From: Polychytrium aggregatum
Lineage: Eukaryota > Chytridiomycota > Chytridiomycetes > Polychytriales
NCBI RefSeq assembly: GCF_025602895.1
Contig: NW_026516281.1
Location: 62,001 to 126,000 of the forward strand
Direction of reading: 5' to 3'
Length of the DNA stretch: 64,000 nucleotides
A program made the translations under genes and the position numbers. Below are positions 12,303 to 25,200 of this stretch, one piece after another. The first letter of the stretch is position 1. Each line of letters opens with the position of its first letter. The notes under the pieces are model-generated. The model searched no databases. It was not told the DNA's origin and saw nothing but the letters and a program-made list of their open reading frames with translations.

Positions 12303-13486
12303 GGCGAGGGTGACGGGAGGGAGAGGCTTGAGGTTGAGGGAGACCAGACGGAGGTGCCGGTTGAGGATGGGCTAGGCTTTTGGGAGCGCGGGGCTGGAAT
12401 GCGGCTGGGGTGGGGGGAGGAAGGCCCAAACGACGGGAATGGACTCGCAATCCGGACAGGAAGCAAGATTGCAGGGGGTGTTTGTGGGACGGCTATGGGC
12501 CGAGGAAGGGGCGTCGCAGGCAGGGGAATGGGAGGATGTGTGCGGACAGAGGAATGGTCGTCCAGCCGAGAAATATATGGGGGGAGTCAAGGCGGGAGAG
12601 CCATGAGCCGCCGCCATGGCTCGGCGGGTGCAGTGTCGCACACATGGCCTCGTGCCACTGTCGGGGCTTGTGCGCACCAATCAGGCAGCGCAGCGGCCAC
12701 GTGTGTGCGACGGAGCAGCCGTTGGGCGCATGTCCTTGGCATCGCGCCAAGGACGGCGATCGCCTCATCCGCTGGTGTATGGAGGAAGCCATGCACGCAA
12801 AGGCCATGCACGCAAAAGCCATGCACGCAGAAGCCATGCAAACGAGAGAGAGCCACGGCGGTTGTTTCCGGTCATGGAAGCGATGGGCGATGTGTGTGTA
12901 TTCAGGCCCGGAAATCAACGACAGCCGTTTCGTTTTGGGTACCGCTGTATCACAGATGCACATGACACCAAACGAGCAAGCGGGCCGAGTTGGACAGGCA
13001 AGCGGAAAGGAGGGTGGAATCGATAGACAGACGAGATGAAAGCAGACATATACACACTGCCCCCTCTCGAGGACAGGACGAAAGGACGACAACAAGTGCA
13101 GCCGGAGCACCGCTCGTTACGAGGCAGCAGCAGCAGCAGCGCAGCTGCCGCACGAAAACGACGATGGGCCGGAGTTACGACCAGCGAGCAACATGTGGAC
13201 AAGAAAATTGGGGAAAATACAAGCCAAGGAAAGGGCAGGCGGCACAGCAGACAGAAAAGGCAGAGACGAGACTTTGGTCAAAACTACAGCAACAATCAGC
13301 AACGACAGAGCGCCCCCATCCACGCTGGCTTGGGCCTTACTCCGTCCGCGGAGCGAACCAACGGCAGCCAGGATACAGTCGTATCCCACAACAGGACGGA
13401 TGCATCCCGACAGGGTCGCTTGACGATCAGATCAATCAGGATGCGTATCGCATAGCACTGTCGGGAACAGACCACCATGGCAGCAC
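12303..13486. other. Spacer with a short tandem repeat, no gene recognised
   Basis: Open frames occur on both strands but show no recognisable similarity and appear compositional. Four imperfect copies of a 15-bp unit close to GCCATGCACGCAAAG lie at about 12789-12842. A short CAG run is present near 13123-13142. The left part is the promoter side of the transporter gene; the right part is the 3' side of the RhoGAP gene. Confidence 0.4.
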
Positions 13487-16400
13487 CTATGCGCCGGTGT
13501 CGTCCAGAGATTCGCTCAGGCTGTGCTTGTCCGATTCCCAATAGGCCCGCTCGGCGGAGAAATCTTCGCATGACGACATGGGATGGACAATCTGGAAGCT
13601 CCGGTTGGCCTGCTTGCGGCGGTTCACGGATTGGTTGCGACGGACATTGACGACGATGCTGAAGGACGCGAGGTTGGTGGCCGGGAGGGGTTCGGCCTGG
13701 TCGACCGACTCGGCCGCCAGCAGAATGGAAGGTGTGCTCGGTTCGGCGCCATCGGTCGTGATGCTGAGGTTGGACAAGGCCAGGGCCGAGTCGTTGGGGT
13801 TCACCAGAGCGGCGCCCAGGGAATCCTCAAGGATGCGCGGGTCCACAATCTGCATCGTTCCAACCACTTGGGTCTGTGAGTTGGCGTCGGGATCGGCAGC
13901 CTCGAGAGGATCCAGCTTCGCGTCGCTGAGCTGCACGACATCGAAGGGCTGTCGCTCCTCAAACCCAGCCTGGCTGTGGCCCCAGGCTTCGTCGAGGGCG
14001 CTGGCGCCATCCTCAGCGCCTTCGCCATCGTCTTCGTCGTCGTCGTCGTCCGCGTCGAGGTACATATCCTGGATGACAGCAATAGCCTCAAAGTTTTGCT
14101 CATCTGCAGCGTGGCCTTCTTGGTTTACCCACTGGACAGGACCAAAGATCCACTTGACGTACTCGATCAGGGTCATCATCACGGCACACTTTGCATTCAT
14201 GTCCAGCATTTCTCGCGCAAGCGAGTTGTCGGCCGAGCGCAGGATGTTGGGCGCAAAGATGATGCTGAGGTTCTGGATGCTCATCTTGTTGACCTCGCGG
14301 TTCTCAGCGACCTTGAAAAGATGCTCACACAGGAACTTGAGCGTCACGCGGTTGACCGAGGGGAGCGACCAGACCAAGTCCTGCAGTCTGGCAAGACGCA
14401 CATCCTTATCTTCGATGGCTGCCGAGGCGGGAGAGTGCAAAGAGAGTCAGATTGAGGGGTTTTGTAGATGTGCAAGGTCAGAAACAGCATGGCGCGACGG
14501 TACGGCGATACAGTTATAAGGCCAATGCCAAAAAGAAACTCGGATGCATAGCCAGGAACGTCAGCTATACGGAACGGCATCGCATCCAGAGCAGCTCACT
14601 CACTTGGAGCTTTGATAAACTCGTCGTATTTGTCGTAGGGGCACAGCGGCTCCATCTTGGGCGGCAGGCCGTCTCGTATGAAGCCCTTGATGACGTTGGT
14701 CACCACGTGTACATCGTTGTCGTAGACGCTGTGACTTTCCATGGCGTCAAAGATGGACGAGGAGCCGCCGTGGAGTCCTGGCAGGCGCGACCAGGGCTTG
14801 GAGAGCACACCGCCTCGAGACGAGGACGCAGCGCCCTGTAGCTTCTTGAGCATCTGCTTGGGCTTGTTGATGGCCTTGTTTTTGACGAAATCGAGGTCGA
14901 GGTGGGCTGCCTCCTCCATGCTGTGTCGCGACGACGAAATCGTCTCGGTCAGCGAGAGTCGGGACGAGCGCCGGGCCAGTGAAGGCGTCGATGGAATCAG
15001 GGGCGAGTCCGTGGCAAGTGACTGCAGCAGAGGCGAGGGGGCCGGCGGTCGCTCGAGCTTGACCTTGTGCGGGTTCTGGTCAAACATCTTGCGGAGGCGG
15101 TCGACTGTCGTGGAGGTGCCCGAGATGCGATAGATGCCAACAGAGTCCATGCCAATGTCCTCAACCAGGGCAATGCATTTGCGCAGGATCAGCGGCACCT
15201 CTTCCATGGTGCTGAGCGACGAGACTGAGCTCTCGAGCGTGGCGGTGCTGATCGGCCGCTTGCCAATGTGGCGAGTCAGGGTCGATGTGTGCGACGACTG
15301 GGTCCCGCGTCGAACAAGCTTGATGGTGTTGGGATGCGGGATAAATGGCGCTGTGTTCTTGGACACCTGGGCCGCAGGACGCAGGAACTTGGCCAAGCCG
15401 TGCTTGGCAGCCGGATCGGAGTCGCCTGCGCCCTTCTTACCAAAGGCCGAGGGCTTGCCAAGGAAGCCGGGCTTGGTTTTGTGCCCAGTTGCCTTATCCT
15501 TTGCGGGTGCGTCGGCCAAGGCACCCTCGTTGCCGCCGGGCGATTTTTCGCCGCTGGCAAGATGGGCCGACGGGTCCTTCTTGAGCTGCGCGGTCGCAGC
15601 ATCGTCCAGACGCACCAGGTTTGTCGGCCCAGAGATGGCGCGCTTGTTGACCGACTGCTGGTCAGCGTGGCGGGTCCAGAAGAGACCCTTGGAAGCCTTG
15701 GCATTGGGCGCGCTCGGTGTGATGGGAGTGCCGGGAGTGCCGGGGGTGCCGGGGGTGCCAGGGGTGCTCGGCGTGTTGGGCGTGTTGGGTGTGTTGGGCG
15801 TAGGCGGTGCCACATCGTACTTGAAGTTGTCCTTGGCGATGGGTGGAGGAGGAATGGTCGAGACCGAGGTCGAGAGGGAGCTTTCGCTCACGGAGGAAAG
15901 CAGGGCCGGCGACTCACCAGAATCGGCAAAGATCATCGTGGTGCGGCGCGAGGCAGGCATGCTGCTGGCAGGGATTGAGGAGACGCGCCGAGGCGCGACT
16001 TCGAGCGAGTGAGCATCGCCCACCAGCTCGGCGAGGTGGTGGTCGCGACCGACATACGAGTTCTGCGGGGTGACCTGGGTCGAGTTGGCTCGGGAGGTCG
16101 GGTTGGAGGCAAAGAACATCGAGTCGCGGGAATAGAGATCGCCGAGATCCAGCACCGAGCTGGGATCCTGCGTGCTAACCGAGTACATAACATTGGCCCA
16201 CTCCTGCAGCTCTGTCTGGTAGAAGACATGTGGAGTGAACGGGGATCCAGCGGGACGGCTGGACGGATCAAAGGCCTCGTCGGATGAGAGCAGCTCGAGC
16301 ATGACTTGGTCGCAGTAGGACTTGCCGTCGATCTGGACGGAGCGAGTTGTGACGATGATCTGGTTGGCGTTCGAGGTGAACGAGACCAGGGACGACACCG

Positions 16401-18664
16401 AGCCCGGGTTGACCGTCGAGAAGGTCGAGTTGGTGACCTCGATACGCGCTCCGGCAAGGTTCATGTAGCCCACGAGTGTCTTTGGCGAGGACTTGAGTTC
16501 CGCGTAGCTCAGGCTGGCCAGCGACTTTTGGCTCTCGATCGAGGGGCGGCGCGCGCGCTCGGGTGCGATAAATTGGTGTGTCGTCGGCGAGGCCGAGGGC
16601 GAGATGTCCGAGTTGTGGGCATGGCGATGGCTGTTGTAGGGGCCCGTGCTGGTGCCGATACTCATGTCGCGGGCGCCGTGGTTGCGGGCATTCTTGATGC
16701 GCAAGAAGATGTTGTTGTAGCGGCGGCCCTCGGAACCGTCACGGGCCTGCTCGCGGCCGTAGCTGGTCGTGAAGTTGACGCTGGGCGACTTTTTGATGGG
16801 CGGGAAGGCCGCCGAGGACTGCGACTGGTTGGGCGAGTAGGCCAGAAGGGCGCTCTTCTTGGTCGACAGGTGAGCAGAGTTGCGGTCGCTGAGGTCGTAA
16901 AAGACCAGGTAGTTACCACGGACCTCGGTATAGAAGATCATGCCCTCCTCCATGGGGTCCAAGGGCATGAAGCCGTGCCGGTCGCCCCATTCGTTCGTGG
17001 CGTTGATGCCGGACTTGCGCTTGGAAAACTTGAGCGAGAAGCCATCTGGCGCAAACCGCTTGATCCAGTTCTTCTTTCCGTGCTCGTGGGTGCCTGTGGG
17101 GATATGCTGCGACTTTGTTGTCGATGTAGACTTGACCGACGGCGTGGAGGAGTTGAGCACTTTCCTGATAAAGTAGCCCGACTTGCGGACAGGAAGCCCT
17201 TGAATCTGAAGCGAGACGAATATGGTCTGCTCCTTGGAGAGAGGCTCTGTGAGCTGTAGCGGGGCCAGGGAGGCAGAATAGCCAAGCAGCAGTAAGTATC
17301 GAGGTGAAAGCGAGATACGGCCAAGATCGTCAGGCAAGCCAGTAGAGCAAGGCAGCTAGCTGCAAATATCCGGTATTGCCGAGGGTCTTGCTACTTGGCG
17401 GTGCTACTGTTGCCACGACGTAGCGACGGAGAAATGCCCATGTCTACAAACAAGCTCAGATTCACTATGCTCCCCCCCCCGCTCATCTCAAATATCATCA
17501 TCAGCTTACCGGGACATGGGGCAGCCCCAACTCGGGCAGAGGCGAGGCTGGCTGGTCCACCGGAGATAAATCACGCAGGGGAACTGCGACCTCAGCCTCG
17601 AGGGACGAAGCGGGCATTTCGGTGAGGCCTGGGTTGTTCACAGCCACGTCGGCAAGAACATCGGCAAGCACATTGGCGTCAGGGCCGATCGACGGACTAG
17701 AACGCGGAGGTGCTTGGACAGGCGGGCTGGTGGCCTCGAGCTTGAGTTGGGCAATGGATGCCGATTTGTGCGAAGTGCCCGACGGCGACCGCGCCGACGC
17801 AAGGGCAGCGGTGATGAGCGAGGTGTGGCTCGAGACCGATGCATTCACAAGGAGCTCGGCGGAGGGGTTGCGCTTGATGCGGCTGATGGCAATCGGCTGG
17901 GTTGAGAGAAGCGGTCGCTGAGGAGTCGCACCCAGCTGGTCGGCCGAGACACCATCAGTGGGCTGCTCGTTGGACCCAGAGCGAGCAGCAGCCAGGTCCA
18001 GGAGTGATTTTTGGCTCTGAATCTCGGCACGCTCCGTCGGAGGCGATGCCACGCCCTCAAAAGTCAGGGTCGAGAACGAAGGAGACAGAAGATGAGCGGA
18101 GGCACTAGTGGCAGCGAGCGAATCAGTGAGAGGGAAATGGACCTCGGTCGAGGAAAGCTCGGGGACCGAGGGCATGAAACCCAGCATCGGGCCGGCGGGC
18201 TGCGGCATCGGGTCGGTGATGGGCACAATCGATATCGAGGAGCCCATGAAGGGATTGAGAATGGTCTCTGAGGGCACAGGGCGGGTGGACGAGCCAGAGA
18301 GCAGTGACGGCTCTGCAACAGTATCGGCAGCATCGGCAGCAGGGGACAAGACCGCAATGTCCAGGCCTGGGTCCACTCTGTCGAGAGAGAGCAGCATGCT
18401 CGGCTGAGGATTCAGCGACTTTGGGACCGAGTATGCGACGGAGCCAGGCAGCTGGCCATGGAGAGCCGGAGCAGACGAGACGATAGAGGACCCGGGAGAA
18501 AACAGGCTCGACTGGTGCGGGGTATGGGATGCCGTGCCCAGGAGCGACGACGGGGGAAGGAACGACGAAATGGACAGGTCGGACGATGCTTGGGGATGAA
18601 AGTCGGTATCTTCGACCATGTCGAGGATCTCATCGACCGTGGCGGGACGATCGGGCCCGGACAT
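13487..18664 (-). CDS. PH-RhoGAP domain protein (Rho GTPase-activating protein)
   Basis: RhoGAP proteins switch off Rho-family GTPases, here probably in polarity or actin control. Exons 17510-18664, 14604-17253 and 13487-14418 join in phase to about 1,578 residues. The first exon is Ser/Pro-rich and likely disordered. A PH-like region appears early in exon 2 (KKNWIKRFAPDGFSLKFSKR onward), followed by a long linker with a TPNTPNTPSTPGTPGTPGTP run. The RhoGAP domain starts at VPLILRKCIALVEDIGMDSV; GIYRISG carries the catalytic arginine finger. The second half, VHVVTNVIKGFIRDGLPP, continues into exon 3 (VNRVTLKFLCEHLFKVAENR, then NLSIIFAPNILRS). About 110 low-complexity residues are inserted between the two halves. 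An acidic linker and a basic tail end the protein. The nearest named fungal relative was not determined. Confidence 0.87.
15719..15800 (-). repeat. Coding repeat of Thr-Pro-Asn/Gly triplets in the RhoGAP gene
   Basis: A 9-bp period encodes TPNTPNTPSTPGTPGTPGTPGT-like residues in the disordered linker ahead of the RhoGAP domain. It is in frame and appears intact. Confidence 0.8.
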
Positions 18665-20272
18665 GTTTCAGAGGACAGGGGACGGGACGACCGAGCGGCA
18701 AGACTGGAGGAGACAGAGGTGGGATCGACAGCAGAGAGCCGACGACGACAGGCAGAAACGCGGCAGTGTCCGAACCGACGACGTGATGAGAGGGAGCGAG
18801 GAGGCCAAAGCTGCGGCGACGGCAGGCTGGTTGTGGGATGCGAGCGGCAAAGCGCAGGGCAAAGGGCTGCCGGGAGGGGATGCGGGAGGGGATGTGTCAG
18901 CGGGAACAGGCTGAACCAAGCCCGAGGAGCCAGGAGGACGACCGATGGACAGGAAGAGCAAGCGCCGACAGGCAAAGGTCAAGACAGATGCGAGTCAAAG
19001 TCCCAGGCAGACACAAACCCAGCAAGACAGGCAGGGCAGGGCAAGGCAGGGCAAGAACGACGCAGAACAAGCCCGACAGGCGGCGGTTGAGTCAGAGGAG
19101 CGGTCCAAGACAGAAACAGAAACAGAAACAGAAACAGAAACGAGGCGGGTCAGCGTAGAGCGGCGGAGAAAGCAGACGATCACGACAGACAAGACGGCCA
19201 GGACAGCGACAGCGACACAGGGGCAGGCTCGGACCGACGATGGCGAGGGGAGCTGGCGAGTGTCAGCCGCACGGGTTGCTGGCGGTGGGCCTCGTGGAGC
19301 GGCGGCTGGGAGGAGGGCAAGTGCCAAGCGACGGCAAGCGACAGCAAGCGACAGCACGCAAGCAGGCTGGCCGATGGACATGCAAGACAATACGACCGGC
19401 AGCAACAGGGCCACCACAACCAGAGCCAGAGCAGTCGCCCACCTGCAGAGAGCGATAGAGTGGGCACCAACAACCGAAAGGCCGACCGAAAGGCGGCGCC
19501 AGACAATGTCCAAGTGGATGTCCAAGTGGCCAAGGGTTGTCCAAGGGTTGTCCAAGGGTTGTCCAGGTGTGTCCAGGCAAGACCTAGGCGAGACCCAGGC
19601 AAGATCCAGGCAAGATCCAGGCGAAACGGTCCAGGCAAAAAAGATCCAGGCGAGATCCAGGCAGCCAAAAGCCTCGAACCCCGAGCGATGGAGATGGCCG
19701 GGTCAGCCTCCAGTGGGCGAAAAAAACGACCGCCGCCCTGTGTCGCGGGCACAAAAATAGACAGCCGCGGCTGTGCCGGTGCCGCGTCGTGTGCGACTGC
19801 CGACTGCGGCCAATGTGTGTCCACGGGCTGCTGTTGGTGTGGTGGGGCGGCTCTGTGCGACCGCTCGCTGTCCACACCCAGTGTCGCTGTTCTGGACGGG
19901 ACCTGGCAACCCGATCGAGCCCGCAAGTCATGGCAGCCCGCTCACGGCGGCTCGGCCATGGCGACTTGCTCATGGCGACTTGCTCATCAACTCGCTCACT
20001 CCCCAACCGACAGCACCGGTACCGCCCTGGCGCTGCACAGAACGCCCTTCCGTGCTCTTTGCAAGTCTCTGCGACACGAGCCCTGGGCAAAGGAAAGGAA
20101 GAGAAAAGGGCAAACAAAAGCCCCAGGATGCGGCATCATGCGCGCCGGCTCAGGAGATCATGGGGGCTCAGAGCCCACCCCATGTTGCAGACGCGGCCCG
20201 GTCGATTGCCTCGGCCCCATATGTACACGGTCCAAGCACTCCCTCGCATGTCCCGCGCAACGCATCCGTCCC
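18665..20272. other. Purine-rich spacer with tandem repeats
   Basis: No gene is recognised. Long open frames exist on both strands but translate to compositionally biased, unrelated sequence. Two tandem arrays stand out: CAGAAA repeated five times (19111-19140), and a run of 11-12-bp units such as CAAGGGTTGTCC and AGGCAAGATCC at about 19500-19665. The left end is probably the promoter of the RhoGAP gene, and the right end is the 3' flank of the Naa30 gene. Confidence 0.45.
19500..19665. repeat. Minisatellite cluster of 11-12-bp units
   Basis: CAAGGGTTGTCC occurs three times in tandem near 19530-19565, preceded by related CCAAGTGG units. It is followed by several AGGCAAGATCC or AGGCGAGATCC units. 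The array is degenerate and lies in non-coding spacer. Confidence 0.7.
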
Positions 20273-22012
20273 TCAAACCCCAAAGCGCTCGCGGAGCTGC
20301 TGTTCAAAGTCGTCATCCAGCAACGCATCGTCGTAGTAGCCCTGGTTCGCCGACGCTGCTTCGTGCTCGGCGTGGTGGGCTTGATCGTCTTCCGCTGTCT
20401 CCTCGCAAGTGTGCATGTCCTCCTGCCGCTTGAGCCAGAGCTTCAATCTGCGTTCGCGCCAACCGAGACGTTAGGTTGACTCCAGCAAATCAAATGCCTC
20501 GACCCGCCCCCCGCCAGCAAAGCATGTCCACCATATCAACCAGCCGATATTAACGGTGCGGCCCGTCGTCCTTTCCTTGCCTCCCCCCCGCTCCACCAAC
20601 CAGCTTCCTCCACGAACGATGCATTCCGTCACGCATTTGTCCAGACGACACCCGCGATGATCCCAGAGCGCATTGTCGCTCTCTTATTGTGGCCCCTCGC
20701 TCGTCCTCTGTGCCTTGCTTACCGAAAGGCATCGACGCCGTTGAGATAGTAGCGTGATAGCCGCTTGTCGCGGATGAAGCCGAGGTTCTCGTACAATCGC
20801 AGGGCTCCTCCGTTGGTCAGCTCCGTCTCCAGAACCACCTGCAGCCGAGCAGCATAGTGTGAGCTGCAGGTCGACCGCCGGGCCATCGTGCTCGTCGACC
20901 GGCATTTGCATCTGGAGGGCGGCCTGGGTGGCCTGGGTGGCCTGGGTGGCCTGGGTGGCCCTGTCCCGGCTTCCTCCCCGTGGCATCCGTCGTCGTTGCT
21001 CCATCGCCGCGACAATCAACATGCCCACCCGCAAGGTGATAGCGCTGCCCCCCCCCTCGCACCAATCGCACCTCGTCGGCATCCTTATTTTTCATCGCTT
21101 CGATCGAGAGCTTGACCAGCGTTGAGCCTGGGACAAGGCATGTCCAGTCGGAAACCAAGATCATGCGACCGGCCGGTTGCCGGACAGATCAGATGGGACC
21201 AAGGGAGCGGGAAAGAAAGCGCATGTGAGTCAGCAACGGATGCGAGGCAGCAACAAATACGGGTTGCAGGTGGATGCGTCGAAATCAGACCTCGATCCTG
21301 TAGCTCCTGATCTGATCTGCAACGCAAACCCAGCGCCACCTCTCTCATCAGAGCCAGGGCACTCTCACCTATCCCCCGTTTCCGGTATGTGTTGTCGACA
21401 ACGAGCATGCCGATGTATCCACGCAGGGTTGTCGATCGATGCCTCTCCAGCTTCGAGATGACGACCCCGATATATTTGTCGCCGTCCATGGCCTGATGTG
21501 GCCGGTCCAAGCAGCAGCGGTGTGAGTGGTCGAGAGTGTCCCTCAGGGTTCCGAGTCGGGATCATCGCTGGACAGGCGGGGCGAACCCTGGGCTGCGAGC
21601 AGCACACCTATCCTGTTGATGAGCGTGGGCCAAGCTCTCCTGCGGATGGTCCTTGCGGTGCGGAAATGCTCACCAGAAAGCACAGGTCCGGCCAGCTGTG
21701 GAGGAAGAAGCGATATGTGTAGATCGAGTAGGGCTCGGACAGGTCGTTGTCGATCAGGGCCATAAGATACGGAAGCTGCTCTTCGCCTTTGTAGGGCACA
21801 TATCGGATCTCGCCCTCGGCGGGATCGGTCCGGGCAGTGTCCCAGGACCGCTGGCTGGCTGGTGTGTCGGGCCCGAGCTGCATTCTCATCTCCACGTCCG
21901 ATGGCTGCAGGGCAGAGGCGGGATCAGGCAGCCCAGGCTTGGAGAGCGGGTGGTTGAATGAGCCGCGCCAGGATCCTCGCTCTCCAAGAGACTCCCCGGT
22001 CCACTGACCCAT
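20273..22012 (-). CDS. NAA30: NatC catalytic subunit Naa30/Mak3, N-alpha-acetyltransferase
   Basis: Naa30 (Mak3 in yeast) is the GNAT-fold catalytic subunit of NatC, which acetylates nascent proteins starting Met-Leu, Met-Ile, Met-Phe or similar at the ribosome. Exons 21674-22012, 21369-21492, 21072-21127, 20723-20838 and 20273-20447 join in phase to 269 residues. The N-terminal 70 or so residues are variable. [19 protein letters not shown] and [20 protein letters not shown] match the family closely. The acetyl-CoA loop appears as [12 protein letters not shown], joined across an intron, and the C-terminal core is [20 protein letters not shown] followed by [13 protein letters not shown]. An acidic tail follows. 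An alternative in-frame ATG at 22082-22084 would add 24 residues; the chosen ATG at 22010-22012 is a judgement. The gene lies just downstream of the RabGGTase alpha gene on the same strand. Confidence 0.93.
20919..20960. repeat. 9-bp tandem repeat in a NAA30 intron
   Basis: The unit GGCCTGGGT is repeated four to five times in the intron between the 20723-20838 and 21072-21127 exons of the Naa30 gene. Confidence 0.8.
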
Positions 22013-22226
22013 GACAGATTCCGTTCCGTCCGCTGCCGGGGCTCGGCCACCTTTACTCCCTCCCTCTAATGCATATCTCCCCAATTTGACTCGTGCTGCC
22101 TTTGGTAAGCATTTGCTTGCGGGCAGGGGCTGTGCTCACGAAAACAACTCGAGTATATCCAGGGTGTCAAAGTACCCGCCAGTCTCACGATCAGAGCCGT
22201 CCCACTCCAGGCTGCTGGGCAGCATC

Positions 22227-25200
22227 TCACAGCGCCTCATCGTCCAGTCTCGCCAAGTGCGGGATTCGGGCCTTGAGCTCACGTTTGAGCGCATCGTGTC
22301 CAACGGCATCGACAATCGGATTGCCTCGGAGGTGCAAGCTGCTCAGTCGTCTGCACTGGGAGAGAGGGTCGAGGCCATCCACGGTGCGAATCTCTGGCGT
22401 CGCAACCGATTTGATGGGCATATCGACCCATTTGCGGAGCAGGAAGTTAGTGCCGTGTGCGAAATCCAGGATCGCAGTCCCACAAGTCCATGTAGCACTC
22501 GAGTCGGATGTTTCCCAGCCGTACCGTTAAATGAGAGATCGAGCTCTTCCAGCTCCAGGAGGTCCACGACGCCTTCGATGCTGCGGATGCCGTTCCGGGC
22601 TGCACGCACCGACTTGGCGAACGGGAACCGATGCAGCCCGTCCAAGCTTCGGAGTGAATTTGCGCTAACGTCAAGCTGCAGGGTCTGGATCGAGTCCTGG
22701 ATCCCCATAGCAGGGCAGAGCGTGGTCAAGCCCAGACCGCCGAGAGACATGGCTCGGGTGACAGGATCGTATTTGTCCTTGGAGACGCTGTTTGCGATGA
22801 AATGCGACTCTGTCCAGCCAAATAATGCAAGATAAAGTGGTCAGGCTTTTCCTTCCTCAACTTGACAGATGCAAGGTGAGCGTCGTGACAGCAGTCCCTT
22901 GTCAACGACGATATCGGCCATCGCAGGCCATCACCACAAGCAGGGTGCCAGTGCGCCTGAGAGCGGTCGACTCACTATAGTCTCGGTAGTATTCCTTGCG
23001 GGCCGGATCAATCTTGGCCAAGTGATCAAGATGTTGGATGGCCTGCTGATCGTGGCATCCAAGCCGCTTCATGATGTGGACTACTGTCAAGAGTGCCCCT
23101 ACACATTCAAACCCCATGAGCCACCCTTGGGTCAGCAACCATAGCCCGCCCCGTTCTCACGAAGCATGGGCAATCCCAGGCCCTTCACCGGATTGGGCAT
23201 CACTTTGCAGTACATGTCGACACCGCACTCCCCAGTGCTTTGAACGAGAAACACTCACACTTGCTGTCGGGCTCAACTTCAACAAGTTCCTGGATCGCTT
23301 CGAGCTCTCGTTTCCAGGTCTCCACCGACTGGAAAATCTCGTTGACTGGCGAGGCTTCCTGAGCCACGCCCGATTGCTCAAGGCGGAGCTGAACCGCGGA
23401 CTCAGCCAGGACATCTAGAATCAAAGTGTGGACGGCGTGAGACTCAACCCACGGACCGTACTTGCGCTGTGGGTTGCAGGCTCATGGTAAACGCAGCGGC
23501 ATTGGCCCTACCTTGAATGCGGTCAATCTTGAACACCGATTGGGAGGTTTCTGCACCAGTGCGGGAGCCCTGGAAGATACCATGGTCCACCACGACTTTG
23601 AGCGGAGACAGGGCAGGCTCGCCGCCCAGAGCAAGCTGAGTGTGCACCACGGTAACATATCCTCTCTTGGTTGCAGAGTGGGTGCTGAGGATCCCGTCGC
23701 CTGCGTACACCTGGATGCACTCGCTGTTCTTGACCTGCGACAAGCAAGCAGCATGGAAAGGTTCCAGTTGGACACGATACAATCATCAGAAACTCAGAAA
23801 TCACAAGCGGTGCTCGAGGCGGGGAAGAGTGCACATGCATGATGTTTCTTTGCAGAATGTGACTGACCCAGATCTCTTTGTCCAAGAACAGCGCAAGGAT
23901 CAGGTTGCCATCCGGGTCCAGCTTGCCGTGGACGCTCGTGATTTGGGGCTGTTGCTTATCTTGGTCACGATGAAGCAGGGAGGGGGTGGCGGTAAGTCTC
24001 TGGATATCATTTGAGCAGGTCGACGAATACTGCTCGCATCGCTTCATCGATTGGCTCTCTGAATGGACCCGTATTTCTGCCCGCCTTGCTGAAACGGTGG
24101 GCAAGGAACAGCGATCGCAGGTAGAGGGCAGCTGGCAAAAGCAGGCACGCTCACCTTCGCCAAGGAGCCAGCGCTGGTAAAGCCACGCACTCTGGTCTGC
24201 GGGCTCTGTGAAGATGGCGTTGCGCACCATATCAAAGTCTGGCCGATGAAAGAGATCCAAGGGAGATATCAGACGCAGACAAGAGCACTGGAAGCAACAT
24301 GGATACGGAGAGCAGTTTGCTGCAGTCCTGCCATGGCGGTGGTCTCGGTGCTGTCGGCAGCGTCATCTACCTTTCTCGATAATCTTTTGGCGCTCCGCCA
24401 GATCAGGGAAGGCTCTAGGGATGACCTTGGCCCGATATTGCCACGCCGAAAAGTTGGAAAAGTTCTGGTTGATCTTCTTTGTGGTAAAATCAAACTCGGA
24501 CAGCGCCGGGAAGTTGCCCGATGCAACAACGTGGCGGCGGTAGTCCCATCCGTGAACTGATCGTGACAGCCGTGCAAACAGATGCAGCCGCAAGTCAGCA
24601 GCAAAGCCAGTGCCGGATTCAAGTGCCGGTCTGAGCAATCCAGCCGCAACACGCCGATTCCCAATCTTTGGATGATGTCCCCAGTGGCTGCGGACTCACA
24701 GTTGCGTGCATCGATATCCAGCATCATGGTGACGAGCTTCAGCTCGCGGCCCCAGTCCGGGCGTGGGTGATGCGACAGAATCCATCCGCGGTGGTTCCAC
24801 ACCCAGTAAGACTTGGGTGCCTTTCGGATCGAGAGATCGCTGAACTGAAGCTCCTTATTCATGATGTCCTGCTGTTCTTCCTCGGTCCTGCATGGTTGCA
24901 TTTCATCCAGCAGGACAGCGACGTTAGCGCACGGGGGAGTCATATCGCTTCCAAAGAGTCGGCCCTGACGATCTCCACATGCGCTAAATTGTGCAGCCGA
25001 TCTCCGGCTTCATCTGCCCAAACCATGAGTCATCTCACGTCGGTCGTCAGGATTCGGTTTCAAGCGGCGCACTCACATGGGTCCGAGCCAGTGATTCAAA
25101 ATCTCCCGTCGGATGTTCCAAATGGTGTAGAAATCCGGGCTTGAGTCCAAGATGGTTGTGGTGATCCCAAAGGCTTGCTCGTCATATTCCTTGGATGAGC

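Noticed and set aside
14596-17259. Plus-strand frames of 240-320 codons opposite the RhoGAP gene
   Set aside because: They are shadows of a G+C-rich coding exon. The minus-strand reading has PH and RhoGAP similarity; the plus-strand readings have none.
18458-20479. Several long plus-strand frames in the RhoGAP-NAA30 spacer
   Set aside because: They overlap in all frames, follow purine-rich composition and repeats, and run over the last exon of Naa30, which is securely placed on the other strand.
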